Assembly: GCA_023078555.1 (NCBI GenBank)
Contig: CM041196.1
Coordinates: 1,116,001-1,180,000 of the forward strand
DNA length: 64,000 nucleotides
Direction of reading: 5' to 3'
Origin: Ulva prolifera
Taxonomy: Eukaryota; Chlorophyta; Ulvophyceae; Ulvales; Ulvaceae
The notes under the pieces are model-generated. The model was not told the origin of the DNA. It did not search any database and saw nothing but the letters and a program-made list of their open reading frames with translations. The translations under genes were made by a program, and so were the position numbers. Positions 43,495-54,235 of this stretch are shown piece after piece (positions within the stretch are counted from its first letter, which is position 1; each line of letters begins with the position of its first letter).

Positions 43495-46319
43495 ACTGAT
43501 CGCGTGGAATCGCCTTCAACATAGCCGAGGTCTTGCTAATGACCTGCGCCAATGTCTGCAGCTGTTTCGATTGAAACACGTTAACTGCAGCAGTCGTTGC
43601 AAGCAAACGTTTGCAGCGATATGCGTGAAGACGAAATCCACCTTCTCGCCTGCTGGGGCATCTACCTGCCTGCTGCCCATTGCGAGCACAGCAGCCTATG
43701 CAAGACCACGCAAGCAGCAGCTACGCGAACACCAAAGCAATATTCAAAACTGATGTGCGTCGTGATCAGACATGAATTTCCGGTGGGCTCATCGACACCA
43801 TCTACTGTTGTACGGAAAAGAGAGCTTTCAAATTCGCAGCAATTCTGCAACACCCATGGCCACATGCCAGGAAAATCTGACAGATGTAGCGCTTGTCGGG
43901 GCTAGCACCTCAATCGCGCTTACGTTGCTGGCTGCCAGTAGTATGTAGCGCGAGAACTGAGGCGCTGAGGTCCGCCCGCGAACGGCGTCTAGAGATCCAT
44001 ACGCATCCAGATATAGAGAAAGCTTTGTAGCAACAAGGCGTATGGATCAGGCTTGGTTCAGTGGTCTCTGCGTCGGTGGCGCACCGGAGTCTCACCAGCC
44101 TGAAAGTACTAGGCCCCTATAGTACTCACGGCTTAGACTCAAACATATCACAGCAAGCAATAACGGCACAACTGGTAACATCGTAGTGCGGCCTACGAAC
44201 TTTGTGCGCGCTTTGTGGCCTTGCGCGCTGCACCATCAACGCGAGCGAACATGCTGGATTATGACGGAGCAATGCATTGCAATGTATCGCGCTGCACGTG
44301 TGCGCCGCCCGCGCATGCATGGCCTCCTGACACTGTTCTGCAACACTTGATGAGCCCGGAGACACTGCAGCAGTCGGGCCGGCATGTGCGCTACCAAGAG
44401 GGGTTTCATAAACGCCGGATGATCCCAACGTTAACGTGACGCCCAGCATGCGAGCACCGAACCGACAGCGCCTACCGGACGTGGCCGCGGCATGCACGAT
44501 ATACATGTATCTCCAGATACTTACGAGCGCAGTGCATGGTGCAAGGACACAGGTGCGTGGTGTTCCTGTTGGTTCCTGCGGCTCTACCTGCCTCTCCGAT
44601 TGTATCCTCGCGAGTCGCAACACAGTTGCCCTGTCGACCGACGTACATATCGTCCTTTGAGAGCTCGAGGCAGCACGGCAGGTAGCACTGAGATACCGAT
44701 GCCATCCTCCGTGACCTGGCCGTATCAAGGAAATCTTGCGATCGATCGATCGATCTGCACCTTTCAGGCTGCAGCCATGGCGCGCTGTTCTGCAAACGAC
44801 GCACGGCGATATCTCAGAGATAGGCCGAACATGCTTCAGCGACGCAAACGGGTGACCCGGCGGTCGTAAGGTGATCTAGTCTGGCAGTCCACTAATGATG
44901 GGGGAGCTGGATCTCTGCGCACCACACGCACTGTGCGGCCCCAGTGACGTCAAATGCAGCTCCAGAATGTGCATGCAGGTCGAACATGACTTGAGGGACT
45001 GTACATGTGTAAGCCACAGCTTCATGTGGCCAAATGCTTTTTTTTTGCTTTGAAGATAGCCAGCACATTTGCCTTTATCCATGTAAGACACCTCCAAACG
45101 CCCAATATGCACTACAGATTACAGCAATTGCATTATCCTGTGACTCGAGATCACACACACAGGAGAGTGACACATGTGATGTTGCCATGCCTGGCTCCTC
45201 GTCTATGTCCTTGTAGACCATTGTTGCCGTACTACTCTGGACCATTGTTGCCGTACTACTCTGGAGACTGAGGTGGAATGGCCAGGAAGTTGTGAGTGGT
45301 GTGGCATTTGTTTCTGAAGCGGAATGTAGGCATGCCCTCATTCGGTCATCAGCAAACATCCAGCACAAACCATTCTGCAACGGTCTTCGATGATCAGCAA
45401 ACATCCCGTTCGACAATCAGCAGCGTCCAGCACTGACAGTTCTGCAACAGTACAAGCACATAGCACCTCCGAAGCACGACAGCGAGGCCTGCACGGGCGC
45501 AATGCGCACAGCTTGTGACACTCACACTCCAAATGGATAAAGCTGTGTGAGTCTGCATACATACATGCACATATGGAACTGTTTCAGAACTGTTTCTGTG
45601 TGATTGTGTGCATTGTGTGCAGCCAGTCACGCCTGTCTCAGTTGAATGCTGGCTGTAGCTTGCTTGTGTGGTACCTGCCCTACCTGCCCCTTTGTCTCTG
45701 TTCTCGCAACGCATGTGGCACTATTACAAGTGTGATACGTCATTGACTGTGCTCGCAGACCTGCGCACACATGTATGCATGATTACACGCAGAGACTCGC
45801 AGGCCAGGCTGACACACTCACCCCTTGCACACAATTGGCCTGAAAACGTATGACATCTGAAAACTGCATCCGTGTGACCATAGCTGCGCTACTGGAAAAC
45901 ATGCCTCCCTGGCGCTGCGCAGCCACCGGTGAAGAGCAGCCTGCGGCCGCACAGGCACTCAAGGGCATTACTCAAGACCAGTACATTCAAATCTACTATA
46001 CCAGCACATCCTGTGTGTATGCCACGCACTCCGCCACTGGTACACACACGCAAAAGGCACAGCGGACCGCCACACACAAGGCTCAGAGACTGACAACCTA
46101 CCCATCCCCGGACACTTGCCACCCGTGCTCGGGGCAAACATGCAAACGTCCGCATACTATACCACACACTCATCAGCAAGCCCACAAACGGACCAAGGCC
46201 TTTGCCGGAACGGCCGGTGAGCTGCCTCCCTGGAGCGGCACCGCATCCACGAGGATCTGATTCCCCCGTCGGGAGTGCGGCTGCCGGACCCGCAGGAGTC
46301 CTCTGCTCGCGGCGGGGGT
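43495..46319. other. Region between kinase and PPDK; no gene confirmed
   Basis: Contains a (GATC)n run at about 44738 and a perfect 24-bp direct repeat at 45217-45264. Several unsupported open frames are also present. The missing 5' exons of the kinase should lie here on the minus strand. A weak candidate is a hydrophobic stretch near 43700 (GVRVAAACVVLHRLLC) ending at a GTAGAT donor. Confidence 0.5.
45217..45264. repeat. Perfect 24-bp tandem duplication
   Basis: Two identical head-to-tail units beginning ACCATTGTTGCCG, in non-coding sequence downstream of the PPDK gene. Confidence 0.9.
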
Positions 46320-49300
46320 TCAGGCCTTGGCCTTTGCAGCCTTGAGCGCCGCCTGCGCGGCGCCGAGGCGCGCGATCGGCACCCGCAGCGGCGAGCATGA
46401 AACGTACGTCATCCCCGGGACGCTGTTGAAGAACTCGATCGACTCCGGGTTCCCGCCGTGCTCCCCGCAGACTCCCAGCGTGAGCTTCCCGTCCGCGCCG
46501 CGCAGGCCGCGCTCCGCAGCCATCCGCATCAGCGTGCCCACGCCCTCGACGTCCACGCGCTCAAACGGATCAAACGCCATCACTCCGTGGCGCTGGTAGA
46601 ACTTCAGGAAGTGCGCCTCGGCGTCGTCGCGCGAGAAGCCGAGCGTCATCTGCGTGAGGTCGTTCGTGCCGAACGAGAAGAAGTCGACCTCGTGCGCGAG
46701 CGCCTCCGCGACGATGCACGCGCGCGGGGTCTCGATCATCGTGCCGAGCTTGTAGTCGATGGAGGCGGACGAGCCGGCGGCGGCGGTGACGTCGGCGACG
46801 GCGGCCCGCACGACGCGGATCTGGTTGAGCAGCTCGTCGATGCTGCCGATGAGCGGGATCATGATGTGGGGCTGCGCGGAGACGCCGGCGGCCTGCGCCG
46901 CGAGCGCGGCGCGCGCGATCGCGCGGACCTGCACCCCGGGGCGGAGGTGTGAGTGTGCACGGCATGAGCGACGGCGTGAGTGAGCAAAGCTCACTGACCA
47001 CAGTCCCGACACTCTTGTGTCGAGGGACACAAAAAGCACCGGCGGACGGCTCCGTGAGGCACATCTGCCGGTGGACGGCGGGGGTGATGTGGTGCAGCGC
47101 GATATGCATGGAGCACATGCATCGTGATGCGGCCGGATGCGTATGCGTTGACCCCATGCGGCGGCGGCAACCTGATCATGCGTAGCTGCAGCTAGGTGAC
47201 ACAAACAGAAAAACACGAGGGCCCGGAGCGGCCCGGCAGCGGGGCCTTCCCAGAGGGTAGCTGCACCACTGCAAACGGAGCATGATTGATCCACGACCAC
47301 TGCGCAGGCCTCGACAGAGCCGCGCGCGGTGCGACACGTACAGCAGAACACGAGAAGCGGTCCAGATGACCACCGGGTAGCTAATGAGCGGCGAGCACAT
47401 CACGGTCGACGATCACTGCACCTCAATGATGTGACCTCATTGATGTGCAGTGATCGTTGCACCGGCCAGGAGACAACCGAGGGCAGTAAGCACCTGCATC
47501 GAGGTGATCTCCGGGTGGACGATGCCGAGGCGGCAGCCCCGGAAGCCGAGCATCGGGTTCGCCTCATGCAGGCTCGCGAGGCGGCTCTGCACCATCGCTG
47601 CGTCGGTCTTCAGCTCCCGCGCGAGCCGCTCGATCAGCGCCTTCAGCGCGTCGCCCTCCTGCGGCAGGAACTCATGCAGCGGTGGGTCCAGCAGCCGGAT
47701 CGTCACCGGCAGGCCGTCCATCGCCTTGAAGATGCCCTCGAAGTCGTCCTTCTGGAAGGCCTCGATTTCGGCGAGGGAGGGCCCGGCCGCGGCGGGGTCA
47801 ACCTCCATCGCGCCGATCATGCTGCGAACGGCCGCGATGCGCGCCGCGCTGCCGAAGAACATGTGTTCAGTGCGCACGAGGCCGATGCCCTGTGCGCCGG
47901 CCTTGCGCGCAAAGAGGGCGTCCTCCGGGGTGTCGCAGTTGGTGAGCACGGCGAGCGTGCGCGCCGCGTCGACCCACTCCATGAACTGCTCCAGTAGCAC
48001 CGAAGCGCCGGCCTCAGTCAGCTCCTGCAGGGGGGCAGTGCAGGTGTCAGGTGCGGGACGAGTAAGGTAGCAGAGAACGCAGTAAAAAATCTGACGCGGC
48101 TGCTTGGTTTGAGAGGCAGCATCATCCGCAAGCGCCTGTTGACCAAACCCTCCGGCACGCCAAGCACAGAGGCGCGGCGCAGGTGTTGGAATATGTACAT
48201 TCGAGACCACAAGATACAGCACAGAGCGGCACGCAGGAGATCCCTGCGTACAGGCTGATGATGTATGTGATCTGGCGCCGCAGCGGGAGAATCCAGTTGT
48301 AAGCTAGCAGAACTAGCCTGGGGGGGGGGGGTTGTTCATGCGAGGTTGACGGGGCAAGGGTAGGGGGGGGCGCGGACCTGCTCGCCTTGAATGACTTCGC
48401 CGGTGGTGCCGTTTAGGGACACCGCGTCACCTTCCTTCAGCACGACGCCGCCGAGCGTCGCCGTCTTGGCCTTGTAGTCGATGGCGAGGCCGTCACAGCC
48501 ACAGACGCAGGGCTTGCCCCAGCCGCGCGCGACGACGGCGGCGTGCGACGTCATGCCACCCGTCGACGTTAGGATGCCAGCGGCGGCATGCATGCCTGCA
48601 CGCGGTGCACTGGGTGTGGGGGGGATGCTGGGCGGTGTGGTGAGCGTGGGTGGGCGTGCCCGACTGAGAGCTGCACTGGTTCATGAAATGCGCAGGGTAT
48701 ATTCTGGCTGTTTTGTCGTCGTTCTTGGGATGGGGAAGGCATAGCGGACGTGTAGCGGATATCTTTCAGACGCATACATATTGATGCATAGAAATACGCA
48801 ACAGCGGCGCGGCCGCGTTGACACAAAGCAGCGCCGAAGCCAACGGTAGAGAAGGGGGGGAGAGGAGCGGAGCACACCGCCGACGTCCTCCGGGGACGTC
48901 TCGTGCCGCACGAGCACGACGCGCTCGCCGCGCAGCTTCCACGCCTCTGCGTCCGCGGCGCTGAACACGACGCGGCCGACGGCGGCACCGGGGGAGGCCG
49001 CGAGGCCCGCGCCAATGACGGCGGGCGCGTACGCCTTGGCGTCCTTGAACTGCGGGTGCAGCAGCTGGTCGAGGTGGCGGGCCTCCACCATCATCACTGC
49101 CTGCTCCTTCGTCACCAGCCCCTCGCCCTGCACAGCACGCACAGCACTTGCAAGGACGCGCGTCGATAAAATGCATGCACAGCATGTGTTTGTGAGTCGA
49201 GGAAGACGAAACATGCGAGGGACAGGCACTGGTAATAAGGGGACAATGAGAAGAATGACTTGACGAACAACACACACACATCATTGACAGAGGAAAACGA

Positions 49301-50788
49301 ATGAATGAGGGAACGTACCACCATGTCGGTGGCAACGCGGAGGGCGGCCGGGCCCGTGCGCTTCCCGTTGCGGGTCTGCAGCATGTAGAGCGTGCCGTCC
49401 TGCAGCGTGAACTCGCAGTCCTGCATGTCGCACAGGTGCCGCTCGAGGAGCGTCGTGTTCGCGAGCAGCTCGTCGTAGATCTTCGGGAACGTCTTCTGCA
49501 TCTCCTTGATCGGCTGTGGCGTGCGGATTCCTGCATGCATGCGTGTGCGTGATGATCATGGCAGCGGCGTGTCGCGAATTGCAGCGGACATGGCCAACTC
49601 GACAGACGTACACATGGCGGACATGCATCGCTCAGGAACGGTTTGCGCGGTTGTGCCAGCTTCCCGGGTCCGATGGCGACCAAGTTGAGCACATGTAACA
49701 TTCCGGTGCATTGCAACGATCCAGTAGCATCTGCAAACAAGCGAGCTGGCCCGTGCTGGCTGAGCAACGACTGCTCATCATGCAGAGGTCCATCATCAGC
49801 CGGCTTGCGGCAAGCACAGGAAGCCGGGCACCACTCACAGACTCGGGCCATCGCATGGAAGCAAACGACACTTCAAATACGACACATGAAGAAGAGGAAC
49901 TTGTCTGTTGGTCAACACCAGCGTTGGGTCGTCGGGCCCGATCATATGTAACCACTCCGAATATTCAACTCTAATTTCTGGGTGGCAGCCCTGGAAATGA
50001 TGCAATGCGACCCAGCACTGGTCAACACGCGCTCACACACACAGGAACACCTCGAATCACCTCTGGAGGCCGTAAGAGCAATGGGGATGGGGGTCGCACC
50101 GGCGACGACGTCTTCGCCCTGCGCGTTGATGAGGAACTCGCCGAAGAGCTGGTGCTCGCCGGTGGCGGGGTTGCGCGTGAAGCACACCCCCGTGCCGCTC
50201 ATGTCGCTGAAGTTGCCGTACACCATCGCCTGCACGTTCACGGCGGTGCCGCGCAGGCCGGTGACCTTGTTGATCTCGCGGTACTTGACGGCGCGCGGCG
50301 TGTTCCACGACCGGAAGACGGCCGAGATGCCGGCGCGCAGCTGCTCGTGCGGGTCGTCCGGGATGACGAGGCCGTGCTGCTTGTACACCGCCTTGTACCG
50401 GTCGACGACCGTCTGTAGGTCTTCTGCAGCACAGCACGCACAGCGTGAGCGCGGGGGGTGGGGGTGTCGAGTGTGCACGGGCGCGATTCACGATGCACAC
50501 GATGGTGCCGCGGTTGGCGGATGCATGCATGCATGCATGCAAGACATGCACCAAGATATGCCAAACGCCCCGCATTGTGAGCTACGCAGACCATCGGCTG
50601 TGCGGGGTGGGGCGGGGGCAGAGCAGCAGGCAGGATGCATGGATGCGTGGGACGGAATCCTGTCCACGGCCCGTCGCTCCTGATCATATTATCAGGCACA
50701 TGGCAACCAGCCACAGCTGTTCTGAAGACCCACACGACCGATAGTCAATCAGCTTAAACAGAGGGCGTCTCCAGGCACCGTTGTGGGG

Positions 50789-50822
<34 letters not shown>

Positions 50823-51872
50823 GCGGGGCGCGCACCCTCGGACAGCTCGACGTCGAACTTCACACCGGCGGCCTCGCGCACGGCGCGCAGCTCGGCCTCG
50901 AAGAGGGAGTGCTCGGCGCCAAGCACGACGTCGGCGTACATGTCGAGCAGGCGGCGGTAGCAGTCGAGCGCGAAGCGGGGGGACGTGTGCTTCGCGAGGT
51001 TGGCGGTGACGGCGTCGTTGAGGCCGAGGTTGAGGACGGTGTCCATCATGCCGGGCATCGAGATCGCGGCGCCGGAGCGCACGCTCAGCAGCAGCGGCAC
51101 CTGCACCGCAGCAGCCAGTCAGGCGCGGCCACGAGCGATGTGTCACTGGTGACAAGTAGGTCGTGTCGTCGGACAGCCGCTGAATTTCGTTCCGCGGGCG
51201 TCCGCGAGAGGTGACCTCACGCAGACTTCATTGCGCGCAGGTCTGACCGATGAGGCGTGGTAACTGGCATGCATGCCTAGCCCCAGTGAGGGACTCCATG
51301 CAGATTCGGTAATACAAAACGCCACCACTGATGCTTTGGAACCAAAGATGCACGTCACAGCACGACGGGGGCCTCGATTGTCGGGGCGTTGCCATGATAG
51401 ACGAGGTACGGCGCACCTGCTCGGTGGAGGCGAAGGGTTTGCCGTAGGCCTGCTCGACCTCCTTGAGGGCCGCGAGGACGTCCTCCCAGAGGCCGGGGGG
51501 CAGCTCGCCGCCGCAGCGCTGGAACTCCTCGCACATGGCGGTGGTGACGGTGAGGCCCGGGGGCACGTTCAGGCCGAGGCGCGCCATCTCGCACAGGTTC
51601 GCGCCCTTGCCTCCCAGCTGCACGCATGCACGTGCCACATCAGCCATGAGCACTCATGGGTACACGGCGTGGGTGAGAGTTGAAGCAGAGGCTGTGTACT
51701 GTTGCATGAGGACGGAGCATGGGCACTGGAATGTGTGTGGGATGCGGACGGACGGTGAAAAGTGGATGGAACTGCAAGACATGACGGGAGGGGGGGGACG
51801 TGCCAGGGCCTTCATGTGGGTGCGGCCCTCGGAGTGGCCCTTCTTGAAGACGAAGCACCGCGGTAGCTGTTC
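46320..51872 (-). CDS. PPDK: Pyruvate, phosphate dikinase
   Basis: Nine exons in transcript order: 51872-51804, 51617-51417, 51100-50836, 50423-50100, 49530-49319, 49127-48878, 48595-48378, 48024-47494, 46928-46320. They sum to 893 codons including stop and are in phase. It interconverts pyruvate, ATP and phosphate with PEP, AMP and pyrophosphate. N-terminal ATP-grasp: [36 protein letters not shown] and [14 protein letters not shown]. Swivelling domain: [13 protein letters not shown] near 48545, with phospho-His and the Thr targeted by the PPDK regulatory protein in plants. C-terminal PEP domain: [40 protein letters not shown] and VCGEHGGN with the catalytic Cys. The initiating exon and any transit peptide upstream of 51872 were not found. 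Intron 1 appears to use a GC donor. Fits chloroplast or cytosolic carbon metabolism in an alga. Confidence 0.95.
47409..47457. repeat. Near-perfect hairpin, 21-bp arms, 7-nt loop
   Basis: Arms 47409-47429 and 47437-47457 pair at 20 of 21 positions (one C/A difference), loop TGTGACC. It lies in the last intron of PPDK. Confidence 0.92.
49919..50019. mobile_element. MITE-like insertion with 9-bp target duplication in a PPDK intron
   Basis: A 101-bp element bounded by imperfect terminal inverted repeats (AGCGTTGGGTCG against CGACCCAGCACT, 10 of 12 pairs). It is flanked on both sides by the same 9 bases GGTCAACAC (49910-49918 and 50020-50028). The interior matches 40755-40854. It is non-autonomous, and the 9-bp duplication is the length made by Mutator-type transposases. 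Confidence 0.82.
50790..50821. repeat. 32-nt G homopolymer just inside a PPDK intron
   Basis: On the PPDK transcript this is a C-tract beginning about 15 nt after the donor at 50835. It has the same length as the run at 4310-4341. Confidence 0.85.
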
Positions 51873-53939
51873 CTGCAGCTGAGGCAACGGCAGTCAGAAC
51901 TTCGATGTGCTTTTGGCTGGTGGTGAGGTTTTCGGCTGGTGATGAGCCTGAGGAGGTTGTTTCAGGTGACATGCCAGCTAGGTGTTTTGAGACGTGGTCA
52001 TGCAATTTAGCATCAACCAGTGAACTTTCTATCTCAGATGAACAAGTTACACATTCTATCTCAGACAGTGCACATGGTCGTTCGATCATAACTCCAGTGC
52101 ACATGGAAGGTGCAAGTGGGCTGACAGAAGATGGACGAATAGTCATGCATGGTCAGTGTGGAGATCAGTGCTTCGGCTTCGGAGGAATTCTGCAGCAGCA
52201 GGTGCATGCTAGGATAGGTGAGATTAGGTACAGAGGTCATCGCTGCCTGCCAGTGGCTCATAGCACCGACGGTACGCACGGTGGACATGGGCTCGAGATC
52301 AAATCTGCGAGGTAAGCGGCGTCATGCGTGGAGGGTGGTCGAGATTTACAGCTCGCAGATTCTGTTGCAGCTCGCAGATTCTGCATCCCACAGGCAGCCC
52401 GAATGCGGAATCCGGATGTCACGGAACGGGAATCGGCGATTGAAGCGCATTCTGACGCGCAGATGCCGCCAGGCTGCGAACAGAGCAACGACAAACCTTC
52501 TGTTTCGTATGCAGCGGAGTATGCACGCGTTCTGCTCAACAATGTGCTGAGCGTTCGAGGACAGCATGTGCGCACGTTCGCATGTATCTCTAAGCTTGTT
52601 ATCCGAGTCAAATTTGCAGCCTGCGGCACCTGAGCACATGCACATCAACTACAGCCTACAGATGCTCATTCGGGATTTCCTTCGTGGAACTGTTATGGCG
52701 AAAACTGTGGCGCGACAGTGATGGAGCATGCAATGTAGACAGCGCCGGAATCTCCGCGTCATTGACACATCCATCGCTTACGGGAAGCAGCACAGCATCC
52801 AGAACGCACTTGCTGGGATACCGTCATCATTCAATTTGTATATCCTGGTAAGAAAGAACCTGTGTGATGCTTTACAGTGATGATTGATAACGCTGGATCG
52901 ATGCTGGATGTACTCAACAATAAGTGAGGACCAGCAGGATAGTTTGCAGAATACTTTAAGGCTGTTCAACTATTTAGTATGAGGCGTCTAGGAGACTCTG
53001 TGCCGTTATATAGTTTTCAGTCGACGGCAGGATCCCATGCCGGTGGGTGCACGCATATCTGCATACGCGGCGCGAAGCTGACGTGGCGAATGCGCAAGCA
53101 AAATGAAGAACATTTTTCGGGTGTGCAATACGGAATATCAGCACGCATCGCCCAGAATCTGTGGAATCTGCGGGAATGTTACGCATTCCAGGTGTTGGAT
53201 AAGTACTTTATCAACGTAGGCATGCAGAACATGCAGCATATGGCCCTGTGTGTCAGCCTCGAGAGTCGCCGACCCCAAACGATGCAGCGCGTTGGTCAGG
53301 TCGGGGCCGAGTGGTGAACATGTTCGATTTTTTCCCGGGTGTTCCCTGCGAGCTGGACATGCTATTTCAATCGACACATCGCTGGTCACGCAATCTGTAA
53401 CGTCTATCTGTGACATTCGCAGCAAATGAGATATTGTGTACGCGTCATGGCCGTGCACGCAACTGGTCAAATGGATCCCTATCACAGCGGTGTGTTTCTC
53501 ACGCCGAGCGCTGGCAGGCTGCGCATGCACCCCGGCATCGCTGATATACATCAGCTACAAAGTGCGCAAGCGCGTTGTTGGTCATTTACTTACCTTCGAC
53601 TAATCCATGCAATTCATCATCCGGCATCAGAGGAGCGGTGCATCTGCGGCTGTGCGCAGCTGCGTCAAGCATCGCTGTTGCCAGGTGTTCAGCAAGCACG
53701 CATCCGGACCGCGCGCATGCTGCTATGCCATCTGACTACCCTGTGCGACGGGCTGAAGCTCACCATGGATGTCTAGCTCAGAGCTCTATCGATAGAGCTC
53801 CCACGGGCGCGGACAACCCAGCGCTCGCTGGCATGGCATGCAGTACACAGGCGACCCCTCAACTTGCTAGCGTGCAGGCATGGCGCAAATTCATGCATCT
53901 GCTGTCTGGAAATCAATTTTGTAGCAATACTTAATATGC
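51873..53939. other. Region between divergent PPDK and JmjC genes; no gene confirmed
   Basis: Must contain the PPDK first exon and promoter. A plus-strand frame at 52400-52633 (PSVSYAAEYARVLLNNVLSVRG) looks partly protein-like but has no partner exons. A perfect 20-bp palindrome lies at 53781-53800. Confidence 0.45.
53781..53800. repeat. Perfect 20-bp palindrome
   Basis: GAGCTCTATCGATAGAGCTC reads identically on both strands, with a central ATCGAT. It is a candidate dimeric protein-binding site or cruciform. Confidence 0.85.
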
Positions 53940-54230
53940 ATGTCAAAGGTTGCGGAGCGCACTGCAGAAGGTAACATGGAATCGGAAGCCTGCCCGATCT
54001 CACCAGTCCACTCCACAGCTTTGCTTACTTATACAGACTGCACCAGAACTTTGATTGAGCGGTGTGACCAAGGTTATTCGATAGACGATGCTGGAGCGAT
54101 GTCGTCGTGGACCGAGGACGTGTTGCGCTGTAGGCGATTGTTGATTCAAGCCAGGAAACGTGACAGTACCTTGTCAATGACACTTCAGGTGGCACATAGC
54201 CACCTTTTGTGTTATGTTGACGACCTGTAG
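53940..54230 (+). CDS. Hypothetical 96-codon ORF or extra 5' exon of the JmjC gene
   Basis: A real ATG at 53940 opens a helical, charged sequence (TLIERCDQGYSIDDAG, SWTEDVLRCRRLLIQARKRD) that reads more like protein than neighbouring frames. A donor-like CAG|GTGGCA occurs at 54188. It could be an upstream exon supplying an N-terminal helical domain, a separate small gene, or an upstream ORF of the gene starting at 54236. Confidence 0.35.
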   Translation: MSKVAERTAEGNMESEACPISPVHSTALLTYTDCTRTLIERCDQGYSIDDAGAMSSWTEDVLRCRRLLIQARKRDSTLSMTLQVAHSHLLCYVDDL

Positions 54231-54235
54231 TCGGC

